A model generated the notes under the pieces. That model saw only the letters and a list, made by a program, of their open reading frames with translations. It was not told the DNA's origin and did no database searches. A DNA stretch of 63,489 nucleotides, from the NCBI GenBank assembly GCA_028871055.1, contig JAGWON010000018.1, positions 1 to 63,489 of the forward strand, written 5' to 3'. Made by a program: the position numbers and the translations under genes. Shown here in pieces: positions 41,277 to 49,898 of the stretch (positions are counted from its first letter, which is position 1; every line of letters begins with the position of its first letter). The stretch comes from Alphaproteobacteria bacterium. GTDB taxonomy: Bacteria; Pseudomonadota; Alphaproteobacteria; ATCC43930; CGMCC-115725.

Positions 41277-41327
41277 AACGGGGACGCTTGGCCCGACGGT
41301 CATGCGTTTTTTTCCTTTCGAATTCAC

Positions 41328-41402
41328 CACGGAGGCACGGAGCCGGGCAAGCCCCCTCCCATTCCCTCCCCCTCGAGGGGGGAGGGTTAGGGTGGGGGTG
41401 GT
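41328..41402. repeat. Repeat cluster: terminal-repeat fragment plus family D palindrome
   Basis: TTCACCACGGAGGCACGGAG (related to the inverted repeat ends at 47537 and 47743) is followed directly by a CCCTCCC/GGGGGGAGGG palindrome. It separates the antitoxin gene from the 3' end of the tip protein gene. Confidence 0.75.
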
Positions 41403-41459
41403 GGAGCCCCGCACAGCAAACCTTCGCCGTGTCCGCCGCATCGCCGTAGTGGATAGCCG

Positions 41460-44402
41460 TTACTCGCCCGTCGCGATCCAACTCGCGCTGCCGCCGATGT
41501 CGGCGCCGGTGTGATCGAAGACGTGCAGCGTGCAGCCGGTGGTGGCGATGTCGGCCGCGGTCGCGGTCACCGCGCTCGCTCCCAGCGCCGTCGCCTGCAC
41601 GTTGGGCGGCAGGTGATAGGGCGAGGGAAAGACGATGGCGGTTCCGCCGGCCGCGACCGCGACGCTGGCGGCGGAGTTCTCGATCTTGGGTGCGCGGTCG
41701 GCGACCAACTCGAAGCCGGCGAGGCAGGCAACGGCGCCGGCAACGTTGGTCAGGACGGCCTGGCCGCGCAGATAGCGCATGGTCACCGTGCCGATGGTCC
41801 AGGCGGTGAAGGTGCCGGGATCGCTGGCGCCGGTGAGCCAGGTGTCGATGGCAAGACCGGCTTCCGGCGTACCGGTCTGGCCGCGGCCGAGCACAGTCGC
41901 GATCGCCGCCCAGACGCGCAAAGAATCGTCGAAGCCGGTGTCGGCCGCCGCGGCGGTGAAGCTCGAACTCGCCACCGGAAACGGCACGAACTGCTCGAAG
42001 AGCTCGGCGTCGGTGTGCGCGCTGGCGAGCTTGGTCGAATCCGGCACCAGCACGCCGCTCCAATGCGCAACAAAGCCCAAAAGCGTGCCGGCCCAGCCGG
42101 GCGAGAACTGTTCGTCGAGGATCACGGGATCCGGATTGGTCACGACCAGGGCCACCGTCGTCGGCGATGCCGAAAACTGATCGGCGACGTCGCGCGCGCG
42201 GATATAAAAGGTCCAGGTGCCGGGCGGCACCGCGGCGTTGGTCATCTCGGTGCCGCGCGCGCTCTCGGTCAGGAACGCGGCGGACGCGATCGTGCCGCCC
42301 TGCGGGCCATAGAGGATGTCGTAGCCCTTGAGCGCGAAATCGGCGACCTCGTTCCACTTGAACACGACGGCGCCGCCGGTCTGCTGCGCCGAGAAGCCCG
42401 TCACGTTGGCGGGCGGCGGCGGGCCCAGGATCGTGTGGGTGTAATCGGTAACGGAAGCCAACTGCTGCAAGCCGCCGCCGTAGAGATTGAACGACACCAA
42501 CTTGATATGGACGGTCGTGCCGATCTGGCCCTTGTCGTAGGGGAGCGCGAAGATCGAATCGTCCAAGCGCGCGAAGCCGGCGCCGGCCGCGTGGCTCGCG
42601 ATCGCCGAGCCGTAGAGTCCACGCCTTATATATGTGCCCAGCGCGTAGCGGTTGGCGCCGGTCAGGGTCGCGGTTTCATACGAAACAAACTCACTATCGA
42701 CCCAGCATAAGGTGTGGCCCAAATCTGCGTCCGCCTGGGTGCCCGAGAGCAGCGCGCCGGCCGATGCCGACAGGTCGACGGCGAGCGTATCCGCGGTGTC
42801 GGGATCGGATCCCGACGGAAACGCCGTGGTCAGCACGCCCATGCGCGACGGGCCGTGCTTGCGGCCGGCGAGCTTGTAGGTCGAGCCGTCGCTCGAGACG
42901 TAGACGTCGCAGCCGCCCCAGTTGGGACCGCCGGCAGTGGCGAGCCAGACCTCGAGGCCGCTTGAGGCGATCTGCGCCGGCGCCTCGAACACGATCGGCG
43001 CCAACGCGTCGCCCGGGTCAACATTGTAATTCGCCGCATAGCCGGCGCCCTGCTGGAAGCTGTAACTCGCGGCGGCGCCGGTGCCGGCGAGATAATCCTC
43101 GGCGGTGAAGCCCAGCGTGCCGTCGTCGTTCTCGGTGATCTCGGTGATGCGCACCCATTGCCGCGCCAAGCCGAGACGCGCGTCGGTCAGCGTCACGATG
43201 TCCATCGGATCGAGCAGGACGTAACGCTGGTCGAGCGTGAACTGGTACGTGTTGCGGATCGCCTGGCGCTGGAGCACGAGCTGCGCCGAGAGCCTGGCGG
43301 CATTCGCATCGGCAAAAAGATGCGCCTGGCGCGTCTGGTCGAAGCGCAGGCCATAGACGTCGATCATCGCCTGGTCCGAGGCCTCGACGATGGCGGTGTT
43401 GTATCGGTTGGCGCGGTCGAGATATTCGACCTTGACGTCGTTGAGCGCGTCGGACGGCCGCTTGCGCGTCACCAGCACCGGATCGTCGGTGAGCGAAGCG
43501 GAGGCGCCGCCGGCGCCCGAATTCGGCAAGAAGTCGTCGTCGGTCAGGTCGTAGAGCGGCGCCGCCGGCGGCGTGTAGCTCTTGCCGTTGCCGGAGAGCG
43601 GCGCATCGCCATAGGGCACCAGCGTGAGGGAGCCCGACGACCAGACGAAGGCGCTGTTGGTGTAGGTGGCGATGTCGTCGAGCAGCTTGGCCGCCGACGC
43701 CGCCTCGGTGTAGGCCGGCGAGATCAGCAGGCCGGAAGCCAGCGCATAGGATTGATATGTTGCGAGATCGCCGAGCCGCGCCGCGGGAAACCCGGCGCCA
43801 TAGCGCGGATTGGTCAGCAGGTCGGCGACCACCAGCGACGGATCGGCATCGGGCAACACGCCGACCGAATTGGCGTAGAGGCCGATGACCTCGAAATTGT
43901 TGTTCGGCAGCTGGCCCTGGCCGTCGAGCGCGTAGGGCGCCGCGGCGGCATAGGCGGTGGCGCTGTAGCCGAGCGCCTGCGCGGGATGATTGGTCGAAAG
44001 GTAGCCCCACGGCGCCTGGCCCACGGCACCGGTGAAAACCGACAGGCCGAGCGCGGCCGGCGTGGTGACCTCCTTCGACGCCCAGGCCTGGCCCAGGCCC
44101 TGGATCGCGCCTTCGCACAAGCCGAGCATCACCGCGGCGGTATAGGTATAGGTGGTCGAGCCGGCACCGCCGCCCTTGCCGCCCGCGCCGCCGGCGACGC
44201 CGCCCTTGCCCGCGGACGGCGGCGACGATTGATGCGCGATCGCCTGGAAATCGCCGTACCAGATCAGGTTGGGCGCGATCCGCGTCGTGCCGTAGACGAG
44301 CGGAATGACCTTGCCGTAGGCCGCGGTCTGGATCTGCAGGCCCGAGACCGCGGGGCGCTGCTTCGCCTGCGTCTTCTTGGGCGAGGGAAAAAGTCCGGCC
44401 AT
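41460..44402 (-). CDS. Phage tail tip / host-specificity protein (GTA gp15, TipJ-like)
   Basis: This 980-aa protein starts with the conserved GTA tip motif (SGLQIQTAAYGKVIPLVYGT, TRIAPNLIWYGDFQAIAHQS, YTYTAAVMLGLCEGAIQGLG). The baseplate-hub part has PDADPSLVVADLLTNPRYGA, DDIATYTNSAFVWSSGSLTL and VEASDQAMIDVYGLRFDQTR. A fibronectin-III-like domain lies at about 660-755, followed by variable receptor-binding regions. RcGTA gp15 is larger, so this is a short version. It is the last core gene of the tail module, downstream of NlpC/P60. Confidence 0.9.
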   Translation of the reverse strand: MAGLFPSPKKTQAKQRPAVSGLQIQTAAYGKVIPLVYGTTRIAPNLIWYGDFQAIAHQSSPPSAGKGGVAGGAGGKGGGAGSTTYTYTAAVMLGLCEGAIQGLGQAWASKEVTTPAALGLSVFTGAVGQAPWGYLSTNHPAQALGYSATAYAAAAPYALDGQGQLPNNNFEVIGLYANSVGVLPDADPSLVVADLLTNPRYGAGFPAARLGDLATYQSYALASGLLISPAYTEAASAAKLLDDIATYTNSAFVWSSGSLTLVPYGDAPLSGNGKSYTPPAAPLYDLTDDDFLPNSGAGGASASLTDDPVLVTRKRPSDALNDVKVEYLDRANRYNTAIVEASDQAMIDVYGLRFDQTRQAHLFADANAARLSAQLVLQRQAIRNTYQFTLDQRYVLLDPMDIVTLTDARLGLARQWVRITEITENDDGTLGFTAEDYLAGTGAAASYSFQQGAGYAANYNVDPGDALAPIVFEAPAQIASSGLEVWLATAGGPNWGGCDVYVSSDGSTYKLAGRKHGPSRMGVLTTAFPSGSDPDTADTLAVDLSASAGALLSGTQADADLGHTLCWVDSEFVSYETATLTGANRYALGTYIRRGLYGSAIASHAAGAGFARLDDSIFALPYDKGQIGTTVHIKLVSFNLYGGGLQQLASVTDYTHTILGPPPPANVTGFSAQQTGGAVVFKWNEVADFALKGYDILYGPQGGTIASAAFLTESARGTEMTNAAVPPGTWTFYIRARDVADQFSASPTTVALVVTNPDPVILDEQFSPGWAGTLLGFVAHWSGVLVPDSTKLASAHTDAELFEQFVPFPVASSSFTAAAADTGFDDSLRVWAAIATVLGRGQTGTPEAGLAIDTWLTGASDPGTFTAWTIGTVTMRYLRGQAVLTNVAGAVACLAGFELVADRAPKIENSAASVAVAAGGTAIVFPSPYHLPPNVQATALGASAVTATAADIATTGCTLHVFDHTGADIGGSASWIATGE

Positions 44403-44437
44403 GGGTTTTGAGCTTCATTCGTTTGCGGGAAGCATCG

Positions 44438-44524
44438 CCCCTCACCCTTCCCTCTCCCTCACGGGGGAGAGGGTTGCTTTGGGCTGACGAGCGCGGCGAG
44501 CCTTACCCAAAGCTGGGTGAGGGG
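44438..44524. repeat. Family D palindrome overlapping the NlpC/P60 3' end
   Basis: CCCCTCACCCTTCCCTCTCC ... ACCCAAAGCTGGGTGAGGGG. Its right arm encodes the last residues of the peptidase (SPSPSFG), so the gene now stops inside the repeat. Confidence 0.8.
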
Positions 44525-45117
44525 GAGTCACGTCGCTGATCGGAACAGAGCTCGCGCACGTTCGCCCAGCGCGTGAGCGTGAAGAATTTGACCGGCCGCT
44601 TCTTGGCCTGGGCGTCGCGGCCTTCGCCGATACGCGACAGCCACTCGGCCTTGGCGGCGTCCTCGAGCACGCAGCCGCGGCCGAGATAGGCGTGGATCAC
44701 CATGGGCCAGTTGACGACGATCGCGCCGTGCGAGAAACAGCGGCCAAAGCGCCACAGCGCGATGTCGGCAGGAAGGATGGGGCGCACCAGCCGCTCGCCC
44801 CCCTCCCGTTCCCTCCCCCTCGAGGGGGGAGGGTCAGGGTGGGGGTGAGGCGCGGAAACAAAATCGGGCACGTACTCGACCGCATGATCGAGCAGCACGC
44901 CGAGATAGCGCTCGGCATCGCGATGCAGGTGCCAGTCGGGCGGATAGTGCGGAACGGCGAGAGGCTCGACGAGGCCGGCCTCGGCATAGATTTCGGCCAG
45001 CAGCATGGCGCAATCGACGCCCGCGCCCTTGACGCGGCCCCGATGGTGATAGGGCGTGCGCAGCCAGGAGCGCGCGCAGCGGATCACCGCCGCGCGCTCG
45101 GACGCGATCGAGGGCAT
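44503..45117 (-). CDS. NlpC/P60-family phage cell-wall peptidase (GTA gp14-like) with in-frame repeat
   Basis: This 204-aa protein has the catalytic cysteine in [12 protein letters not shown] (Cys36), the histidine in FSHGAIVV (about His130) and a third polar residue in MVIHAYLG. It would cut peptidoglycan during DNA entry or tail assembly. Residues about 88-108 ([20 protein letters not shown]) are encoded by a family D palindrome inserted in frame, between the cysteine and histidine motifs, in an otherwise normal fold. The C-terminus is also repeat-derived. The ATG at 45117 was preferred over a TTG at 45126. Confidence 0.85.
   Translation of the reverse strand: MPSIASERAAVIRCARSWLRTPYHHRGRVKGAGVDCAMLLAEIYAEAGLVEPLAVPHYPPDWHLHRDAERYLGVLLDHAVEYVPDFVSAPHPHPDPPPSRGREREGGERLVRPILPADIALWRFGRCFSHGAIVVNWPMVIHAYLGRGCVLEDAAKAEWLSRIGEGRDAQAKKRPVKFFTLTRWANVRELCSDQRRDSPSPSFG
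44799..44850. repeat. Family D palindrome inside the NlpC/P60 gene
   Basis: CCCCTCCCGTTCCCTCCCCC and GGGGGGAGGGTCAGGGTGGG arms, the same element found in intergenic gaps at 46760 and 47475. Here it is coding and in frame. Confidence 0.85.
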
Positions 45118-45299
45118 GGAGACCAAGCTTGCAATCCGTCGGTCAAACGCCTATTGGTGACCGCGTCGGCTCGCTGCGGGTCTTCGGCACGCTGCCTTCG
45201 CTCGAACGAGCGCCGGACCTGCATTCCGACCCCCCACCGACGCCCGATCCGCCGCGCGATTCCGCCCGGCGGGACACATACGACATGAGAGACGACACA

Positions 45300-45509
45300 A
45301 TGACGATCGGCACCGTGAAATGGTTCAACGCCCAGAAGGGCTTCGGCTTCATCCAGCCGGAAGACGGCTCGAAGGACGTGTTCGTGCACATCTCGGCCGT
45401 CGAGCGGTCGGGCATCGGCAATCTGCGCGAGGGCCAGAAGGTCAGCTTCGACGTGGAAAGCGACCAGCGTAGCGGCAAGAGTTCGGCGACCAATCTGAAG
45501 GCGGTTTGA
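45300..45509 (+). CDS. cspA: Cold-shock domain protein
   Basis: This 69-aa single-stranded nucleic acid binding protein has [20 protein letters not shown] (RNP1), [15 protein letters not shown] (RNP2) and [20 protein letters not shown]. It is a standard CspA-type OB fold. An ATG at 45285 would add five residues. It is a host-type gene on the plus strand inside the minus-strand phage cluster, followed by infA. Confidence 0.95.
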   Translation: MTIGTVKWFNAQKGFGFIQPEDGSKDVFVHISAVERSGIGNLREGQKVSFDVESDQRSGKSSATNLKAV

Positions 45510-45518
45510 CGGCGGAAC

Positions 45519-45545
45519 GGGGCGGCTTCGGCCGCCCCTTCTCGC
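45519..45545 (+). terminator. Hairpin between cspA and infA
   Basis: GGGGCGGC-TTCG-GCCGCCCC followed by TTCTC. The 8-bp stem with a UUCG tetraloop suggests partial termination, lowering infA relative to cspA. Confidence 0.7.
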
Positions 45546-45559
45546 CGCGGAGCAAGCGC

Positions 45560-45832
45560 ATGACCAAGGAAGGCCTGATCGAGTTCGACGGCGTCATTAC
45601 CGAGGTGCTGCCCGACGCGCGGTTTCGCGTGAAGCTCGACAACGACCACGAGACGCTTGCCTACACCGCCGGCCGCATGAAGAAGGCGCGCATCCGCGTG
45701 CTCGCCGGCGACCGCGTCACCGTGGAGATGACGCCTTACGATCTCACCAAGGGCCGCATCATCTTCCGCCACAAGGACGAGCGCGCCGCGGCGGCGGGCC
45801 CGAACGTCCGGCGGCAATTCCGCCGGCGGTAA
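45560..45832 (+). CDS. infA: Translation initiation factor IF-1 (long form)
   Basis: This 90-aa protein ([71 protein letters not shown]) is a clear IF-1 OB fold that binds the 30S A site. It has an added basic tail of about 18 residues ([15 protein letters not shown]) absent from the usual 72-aa form. GGAG lies 7 bases before the ATG. Paired cspA-infA is a common alphaproteobacterial arrangement, but its location between tail genes is unusual. Whether this is the only infA cannot be told from the window. Confidence 0.95.
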   Translation: MTKEGLIEFDGVITEVLPDARFRVKLDNDHETLAYTAGRMKKARIRVLAGDRVTVEMTPYDLTKGRIIFRHKDERAAAAGPNVRRQFRRR

Positions 45833-45835
45833 TCC

Positions 45836-46726
45836 TCACACCGCCGTCTCGGGCGTCGGCACGTAGGGGAAGCCGCGGAAGCGCGCAGTATTGGCGAACT
45901 TGGCGCAGCCGCCCGATCCCAGCGTTTTGTCGCAGCCGGGATAGATCTGGAACGTGTCGGCCGTCGCGGGTGCCGTCGGAAAGGGCGCGATGAGGCTCAC
46001 CGTGCCGGGCGCGCCGCCGCCGCCGGCGATCCAGGTCTTGATACCGCGCGACAGGCCGGCGTTGGCGCCGGCGGTGAACGAAATCTTGCCCTGGTCGAAA
46101 TAGCCGGTCGCCTGCGCCAGCGACGCGAGCACGACGTTTGCCGTCGAACCCATCGCCGCCGCGCCGCCCACCGCGTAGCTCGCCAGGTTCACGCCGCAGG
46201 CCGCGTCGCCCAGCATGGCGACGCAGCCCGCTTGCCACAGGTTGCGCGGCAGGTTGAGGTTCAGCAGCTCGAGATGCGAATTCACCGTGAAGGTGGCGAG
46301 CGAGCGGCCGCAATCGATCTCGGCGACGCGGCCGGCGAACAGGATCACCGTGCCCGCCGAGGTGTCGCCGTAGGCAGCCATGAAGGCGCGCTCGAGCGTG
46401 AGCTCGGCGCCGTCGAAAATGCCCGCGAGCACCGCGGACAGGAACGGCGATCCCAACACGGTGGCATTGCCGGGCAGCACGTCGAAGACGAGCTGGTCGA
46501 CTTCGACGCCGATCTTCCAGTGGCACTTGGCCTTGTTGTCCTTGCGATCGAAATAGGGACCCGTCGATCCCCCTGCGGGGTACGTGAATCCGTTGGCGAC
46601 GATGTCGCGATCGCCGGCGCAGTAGCGGAGATTGCCGCCGCCGACCAGCGCGAAGATATAGAGGTCGGCGGCGTAGAACTGGCGTGTCGCGAGCAGCGAT
46701 TTGAGCGCGGCGGATGCGGGTTTCAT
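45836..46726 (-). CDS. Phage tail hub protein, DUF2163/BR0599 (GTA gp13-like)
   Basis: This 296-aa protein has ALKSLLATRQFYAADLYIFA, RYCAGDRDIVANGFTYPAGG, YFDRKDNKAKCHWKIGVEVD and VILFAGRVAEIDCGRSLATF, the DUF2163 order. The BR0599 C-terminal domain has PRNLWQAGCVAMLGDAACGV and YPGCDKTLGSGGCAKFANTA, RFRGFPYVPTPE. The cysteines are conserved and coordinate an Fe-S cluster in RcGTA gp13. The upstream in-frame extension to 46825 is palindrome sequence and was removed. Confidence 0.92.
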   Translation of the reverse strand: MKPASAALKSLLATRQFYAADLYIFALVGGGNLRYCAGDRDIVANGFTYPAGGSTGPYFDRKDNKAKCHWKIGVEVDQLVFDVLPGNATVLGSPFLSAVLAGIFDGAELTLERAFMAAYGDTSAGTVILFAGRVAEIDCGRSLATFTVNSHLELLNLNLPRNLWQAGCVAMLGDAACGVNLASYAVGGAAAMGSTANVVLASLAQATGYFDQGKISFTAGANAGLSRGIKTWIAGGGGAPGTVSLIAPFPTAPATADTFQIYPGCDKTLGSGGCAKFANTARFRGFPYVPTPETAV

Positions 46727-46759
46727 GGGGAATAGGCAAGAGCCGGTAGTGTCGAAGCG

Positions 46760-46808
46760 GCCCCCTCCCTTCCCTCCCCCTCGAGGGGGGAGGGTTAGGG
46801 TGGGGGTG
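46760..46808. repeat. Family D palindrome
   Basis: CCCCCTCCCTTCCCTCCCCC and GGGGGGAGGGTTAGGGTGGG arms in the 108-base gap between DUF2460 and DUF2163 genes. Confidence 0.85.
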
Positions 46809-46834
46809 AGTGCCAACCACAGCAACGATCGCCG

Positions 46835-47431
46835 TCACTTGAGCGAGGCGAAGGCGAGCTTCTGCGCGCGGTAGAGCGTCGCCATGAACTTGTCGAAGTC
46901 GACCGTGTCTTCCGCGAAGCGGCAGCGGAACCAATAGGTGAAGTCCGCGGCGATTGCGGCGCCCGATGCCGGCGCGGTCGCGAAGGTCAGCAGGCCCCTC
47001 GTTAAATCCACGCTGTAGGCCGACGGCGCCTGCGCGACGCCAGCGAGATAGACCGCGCTCACGACGTTGGGCGCCAGCACCGGCTCGATGAAGCCGCCGA
47101 ACGCGCGAACGAGCTGGAACGACGTCGTCGCGCCGTCGCCGATACCGATCGCCTGGCCGGAAACCGCGTTGTCATCGGCGTCGGCGTAGAGAAAGGCGCC
47201 GAAGGCGCCCTGGCGCGCGTTGAAGAAGCCGGCGAGCGCCTGGAACTCGGCCGCGACCGGATCGGCGCGCAGGAAATCGAAGGTCAGCTCCCACCGCCAG
47301 GCGGGATAGGACCAGTCGGCGAGGCGCGTCTCCTTGCCGGAGATCGCCTGCTGCGCGCGCGTCTTCCAGACGGGCGCGCGCTTCACCGACCAGCCGAGGC
47401 CGGCGAGCGTCGGAAATACCGGTTCGGTCAT
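46835..47431 (-). CDS. Phage distal tail protein, DUF2460 (GTA gp12-like)
   Basis: This 198-aa protein has FPTLAGLGWSVKRAPVWKTR, ISGKETRLADWSYPAWRWEL, FDFLRADPVAAEFQALAGFF, RQGAFGAFLYADADDNAVSG and DFTYWFRCRFAEDTVDFDKF, the complete DUF2460 pattern. It forms the distal tail ring that links tube and hub. The ATG at 47431 starts the conserved core; the longer frame upstream is repeat-derived. Confidence 0.94.
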   Translation of the reverse strand: MTEPVFPTLAGLGWSVKRAPVWKTRAQQAISGKETRLADWSYPAWRWELTFDFLRADPVAAEFQALAGFFNARQGAFGAFLYADADDNAVSGQAIGIGDGATTSFQLVRAFGGFIEPVLAPNVVSAVYLAGVAQAPSAYSVDLTRGLLTFATAPASGAAIAADFTYWFRCRFAEDTVDFDKFMATLYRAQKLAFASLK

Positions 47432-47474
47432 GGTGGGTCCGTGTCGTTGCCATTCGGAGCGTCTTCGATCTCGC

Positions 47475-47524
47475 CCCCCTCCCATTCCCTCCCCCTCGAG
47501 GGGGGAGGGTCAGGGTGGGGGTGA
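47475..47524. repeat. Family D palindrome
   Basis: CCCCCCTCCCATTCCCTCCC and GAGGGGGGAGGGTCAGGGTG arms; nearly identical to copies at 44799 and 46760. Confidence 0.85.
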
Positions 47525-47536
47525 GGCAAAAAATTC

Positions 47537-47762
47537 TCACCACGGAGGCACGGAGGTCACGGAGTCAGTGCCGAACGTCATCGCGAGGAGCGTCCTTCGT
47601 CCGCGGACCTCATCCTGAGGAGCGAAGCGTCTCGAAGGAGAGGTCCGCGGCTCAGGATGAGGGCCACGAAGCGATACAGAGATTTCTGGATTGCTTCGTG
47701 CCGGAGCGGCGCTCGCAATGACGTGGTCCATGATCTTCGTGTCCTCCGTGCCTCCGTGGTGA
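47537..47762. repeat. MITE-like element with 20-bp perfect inverted ends
   Basis: The ends TCACCACGGAGGCACGGAGG (47537-47556) and its exact complement (47743-47762) enclose about 190 bases. The interior contains a family C palindrome (CTCATCCTGAGGAGCGAAGC ... GCGGCTCAGGATGAGGG). There is no transposase frame. A related single end lies at 41328. Confidence 0.75.
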
Positions 47763-47774
47763 TTTATCGGATGC

Positions 47775-48665
47775 CTAGCCGTCCAGCGCCGGAGTCAGGC
47801 TGGAATTGAAGTTGCGCAGCTCGGACGCGAGGCCCTTGGCGATGGCGCGCATGTTGGCCTTGAGGAACAGCGCGCCGGTCCGGGTGTCGATCGCGCTCAC
47901 CAGCGGACCGTGGATGTGGATGTCTCCGCCGGCGCCCGCCACCGCGCCGCCGGAAAAGAAATCGCGCATCGGATTGGCGACCGCAGCCGGAATGACGCTC
48001 TCCTCCGGATGCAGCACCGAGAGGACGGTGCCGGGCACGTCCCAGATGCCGCCCGCGGCGGAGAGGCCGGCTATCGCCATCATCACTTCGCCTTGCGCGG
48101 CCGCGGCCGGCGCGGCGGCGGCCGGACCCATCTCCGGCGCGAGGAAGGCGAAGACGCCGGCGAAGGTTTGCGCCGCGTCGTTGGTGATCGCCTTGATCGC
48201 ATTGAGCACCAGCGACGCGAGCGAGGTTGCGCCGGCGCCCTGATCGGCCGCGGTGCGCGCGGCGGCACCCTCTTCCGTCGCCGTGGTCTTGACCAGCTCG
48301 GTCACCACCCAGTTCTCGGCCAGCTTGAGCGCGTTGCCGACTTCCTCGGCGAGAATGCTTTGGCCGATGCGCGCGACCGCCTTCCGCCAGGTGGTAGTGC
48401 CGAGGATCATGCCGGCGATCGAGCGGTCGAAGGCGGCGTTGATCGGCCGGAATATGGCGATCCACGACGCGGCGAGCTTCTGTTGCTGCCGGGTAAGCCG
48501 GTCGGTACCGCGGCCGAAGCTCGCGTTCATGCCGTCGGCCGCCCGCTGGCAGCTCGTGCGGATCCGGCCGAAGGTCTCGTCCGCCACCGCGCCGGCCTGC
48601 GCCATGCCGGCGCTGAAATCCGCAATGTCGGCGGCGACGCCGACCGTCACTTGATCGTCGGTCAT
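47775..48665 (-). CDS. Short tail tape-measure-like protein (GTA gp11-like)
   Basis: This 296-aa protein starts MTDDQVTVGVAADIADFSAG and has helical segments with RQQQKLAASWIAIFRPINAA, FDRSIAGMILGTTTWRKAVA and RIGQSILAEEVGNALKLAEN. A Gly/Ala-rich central part follows, then HPEESVIPAAVANPMRDFFS and GDIHIHGPLVSAID at the C-terminus, the tape-measure end motif. The length would set a very short tail, as in GTAs. Its first codons recur as a dead copy at 49654-49752. Confidence 0.85.
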   Translation of the reverse strand: MTDDQVTVGVAADIADFSAGMAQAGAVADETFGRIRTSCQRAADGMNASFGRGTDRLTRQQQKLAASWIAIFRPINAAFDRSIAGMILGTTTWRKAVARIGQSILAEEVGNALKLAENWVVTELVKTTATEEGAAARTAADQGAGATSLASLVLNAIKAITNDAAQTFAGVFAFLAPEMGPAAAAPAAAAQGEVMMAIAGLSAAGGIWDVPGTVLSVLHPEESVIPAAVANPMRDFFSGGAVAGAGGDIHIHGPLVSAIDTRTGALFLKANMRAIAKGLASELRNFNSSLTPALDG

Positions 48666-48824
48666 GGGTTTTCCTGAGGCAATCTGCGGGCGGCCGGTGT
48701 TAGGCTATCGGCAACCGGATTCGTTTACCGGCCGACCGGGGGACTCATCCAAACCATCGGGCAACTTCGTGCGGCGCCGCGCCAGGCGCGCTATCTGGCC
48801 GAAGCCGCCGCGCTGTTCGCGATC

Positions 48825-49649
48825 ATGACGGCGTTCGGCGCCCTGCCGGTCGACTGGGCGTCGGCGCTCGGCGGCTGGCTTGGCCGGACGATCGGTCCGC
48901 GCCTCGGCGCGTCGCGGCGTGCGCACAGGAATCTGCGCCGCGCCCTGCCCGACAACAGCGACGCCGAGAATTGTCGCATCGTCCGCGGCATGTGGGACAA
49001 TCTCGGCCGCTCGGTCGCGGAACTTCCGCATCTCGAGGCGATCTGCGCCGCCGGATCGCAGCGCGTCGAGATCGTCAACGGCAAGGACGTGGCGGCGCTG
49101 CGCGACCAGCGCCGGCCGGCGATCCTGTTCGGCGGCCATTTCGCCAACTGGGAGGTCGGACCGTCGACCGTCCATCGCCTGCTGGGTCCGTCGCTGCTGT
49201 CGGTGTTTCGCGCCTCGAACAATCCGTGGGCCGACCGCGTCCTGCGCCGCCGCATGCCGGCGCGCCGCGCCGTCGCCAAGGGCGCCGACGGCGGCCGCGA
49301 CCTGCTGCGCCATCTGCATCAGGGCGGCCACGTCGCGATGCTGGTCGACCAGAAGATGAACGACGGCATCGCGGTGCCATTCTTCGGCCGCGACGCCATG
49401 ACCGCGCCGGCGATCGCGCGCCTCGCCTTGCGCTTCGACTGTCCGATCGTGCCGGTGCGGGTCGAGCGCCTGAACGGGCCGCGCTTCCGCTTCACCGTGC
49501 TGCCGCGGCTCGAACTGCCCGACCGGAACGACGCCGCCGACGCCGTGCTCGAGACGATGAAGCGCGTCACCGCGACGATCGAGGAATGGATCGTGGCACG
49601 GCCCGAGCAGTGGCTGTGGATCCATCGGCGCTGGCCGCGCGAGGCCTGA
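48825..49649 (+). CDS. Lysophospholipid / lauroyl acyltransferase family protein (LpxL-like, cargo)
   Basis: This protein of 274 aa or more shows LPVDWASALGGWLGRTIGPR, RRALPDNSDAENCRIVRGMW, DNLGRSVAELPHL, the catalytic H-x4-E in FGGHFANWEVG, VFRASNNPWADRVLRRRMPA and VAMLVDQKMNDGIAVPFFGR. This is the HtrB/LpxL family that adds a secondary acyl chain to lipid A. The frame stays open upstream and encodes family-like residues (RQARYLAEAAALFAI) back to a stop at 48675, yet offers no ATG, GTG or TTG. The annotated ATG therefore probably truncates the protein, or the start was lost on insertion. It sits on the plus strand between the tape measure gene and its relic. Confidence 0.83.
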   Translation: MTAFGALPVDWASALGGWLGRTIGPRLGASRRAHRNLRRALPDNSDAENCRIVRGMWDNLGRSVAELPHLEAICAAGSQRVEIVNGKDVAALRDQRRPAILFGGHFANWEVGPSTVHRLLGPSLLSVFRASNNPWADRVLRRRMPARRAVAKGADGGRDLLRHLHQGGHVAMLVDQKMNDGIAVPFFGRDAMTAPAIARLALRFDCPIVPVRVERLNGPRFRFTVLPRLELPDRNDAADAVLETMKRVTATIEEWIVARPEQWLWIHRRWPREA

Positions 49650-49653
49650 CGCG

Positions 49654-49752
49654 TCAATCCTTGCGCGCGGCGAGAACGCCGTCCGGCGCCAGGTTGGCGG
49701 AAAAGTCCGAAATGTCGGCAGCGACGCCCACGGCAATTTGATCGTCAGCTAT
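49654..49752 (-). pseudogene. Relic of the tape-measure gene 5' end
   Basis: Thirty-two codons, IADDQIAVGVAADISDFSAN followed by LAPDGVLAARKD and a stop, match the start of the tape measure gene at 48616-48665 (about 78% over 50 bases, same orientation). The start codon is now ATA. The rest resembles the end of the tail chaperone (LAPDGVL at 50.7 kb). It cannot make a functional tape measure. Confidence 0.75.
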
Positions 49753-49898
49753 CTAATTCCCTGTGGGCCGGGGGTATAAAGTGGACACGCGCTGAGGACA
49801 CAGCGGGGTCGGCGCGCGTTGATGGCGCTGGACGACGTTGTGCGGCCGATTGCCGGGCTAAGGGTCCGAGAGCAAGCCGCTTGAAACGGAGCGCGCAA

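Larger units (their letters stand above)
47432..47774. other. Repeat-filled gap between tape measure and DUF2460 genes
   Basis: These 343 bases hold a family D palindrome (47475-47524) and a bounded element (47537-47762). No gene is supported. Confidence 0.6.
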
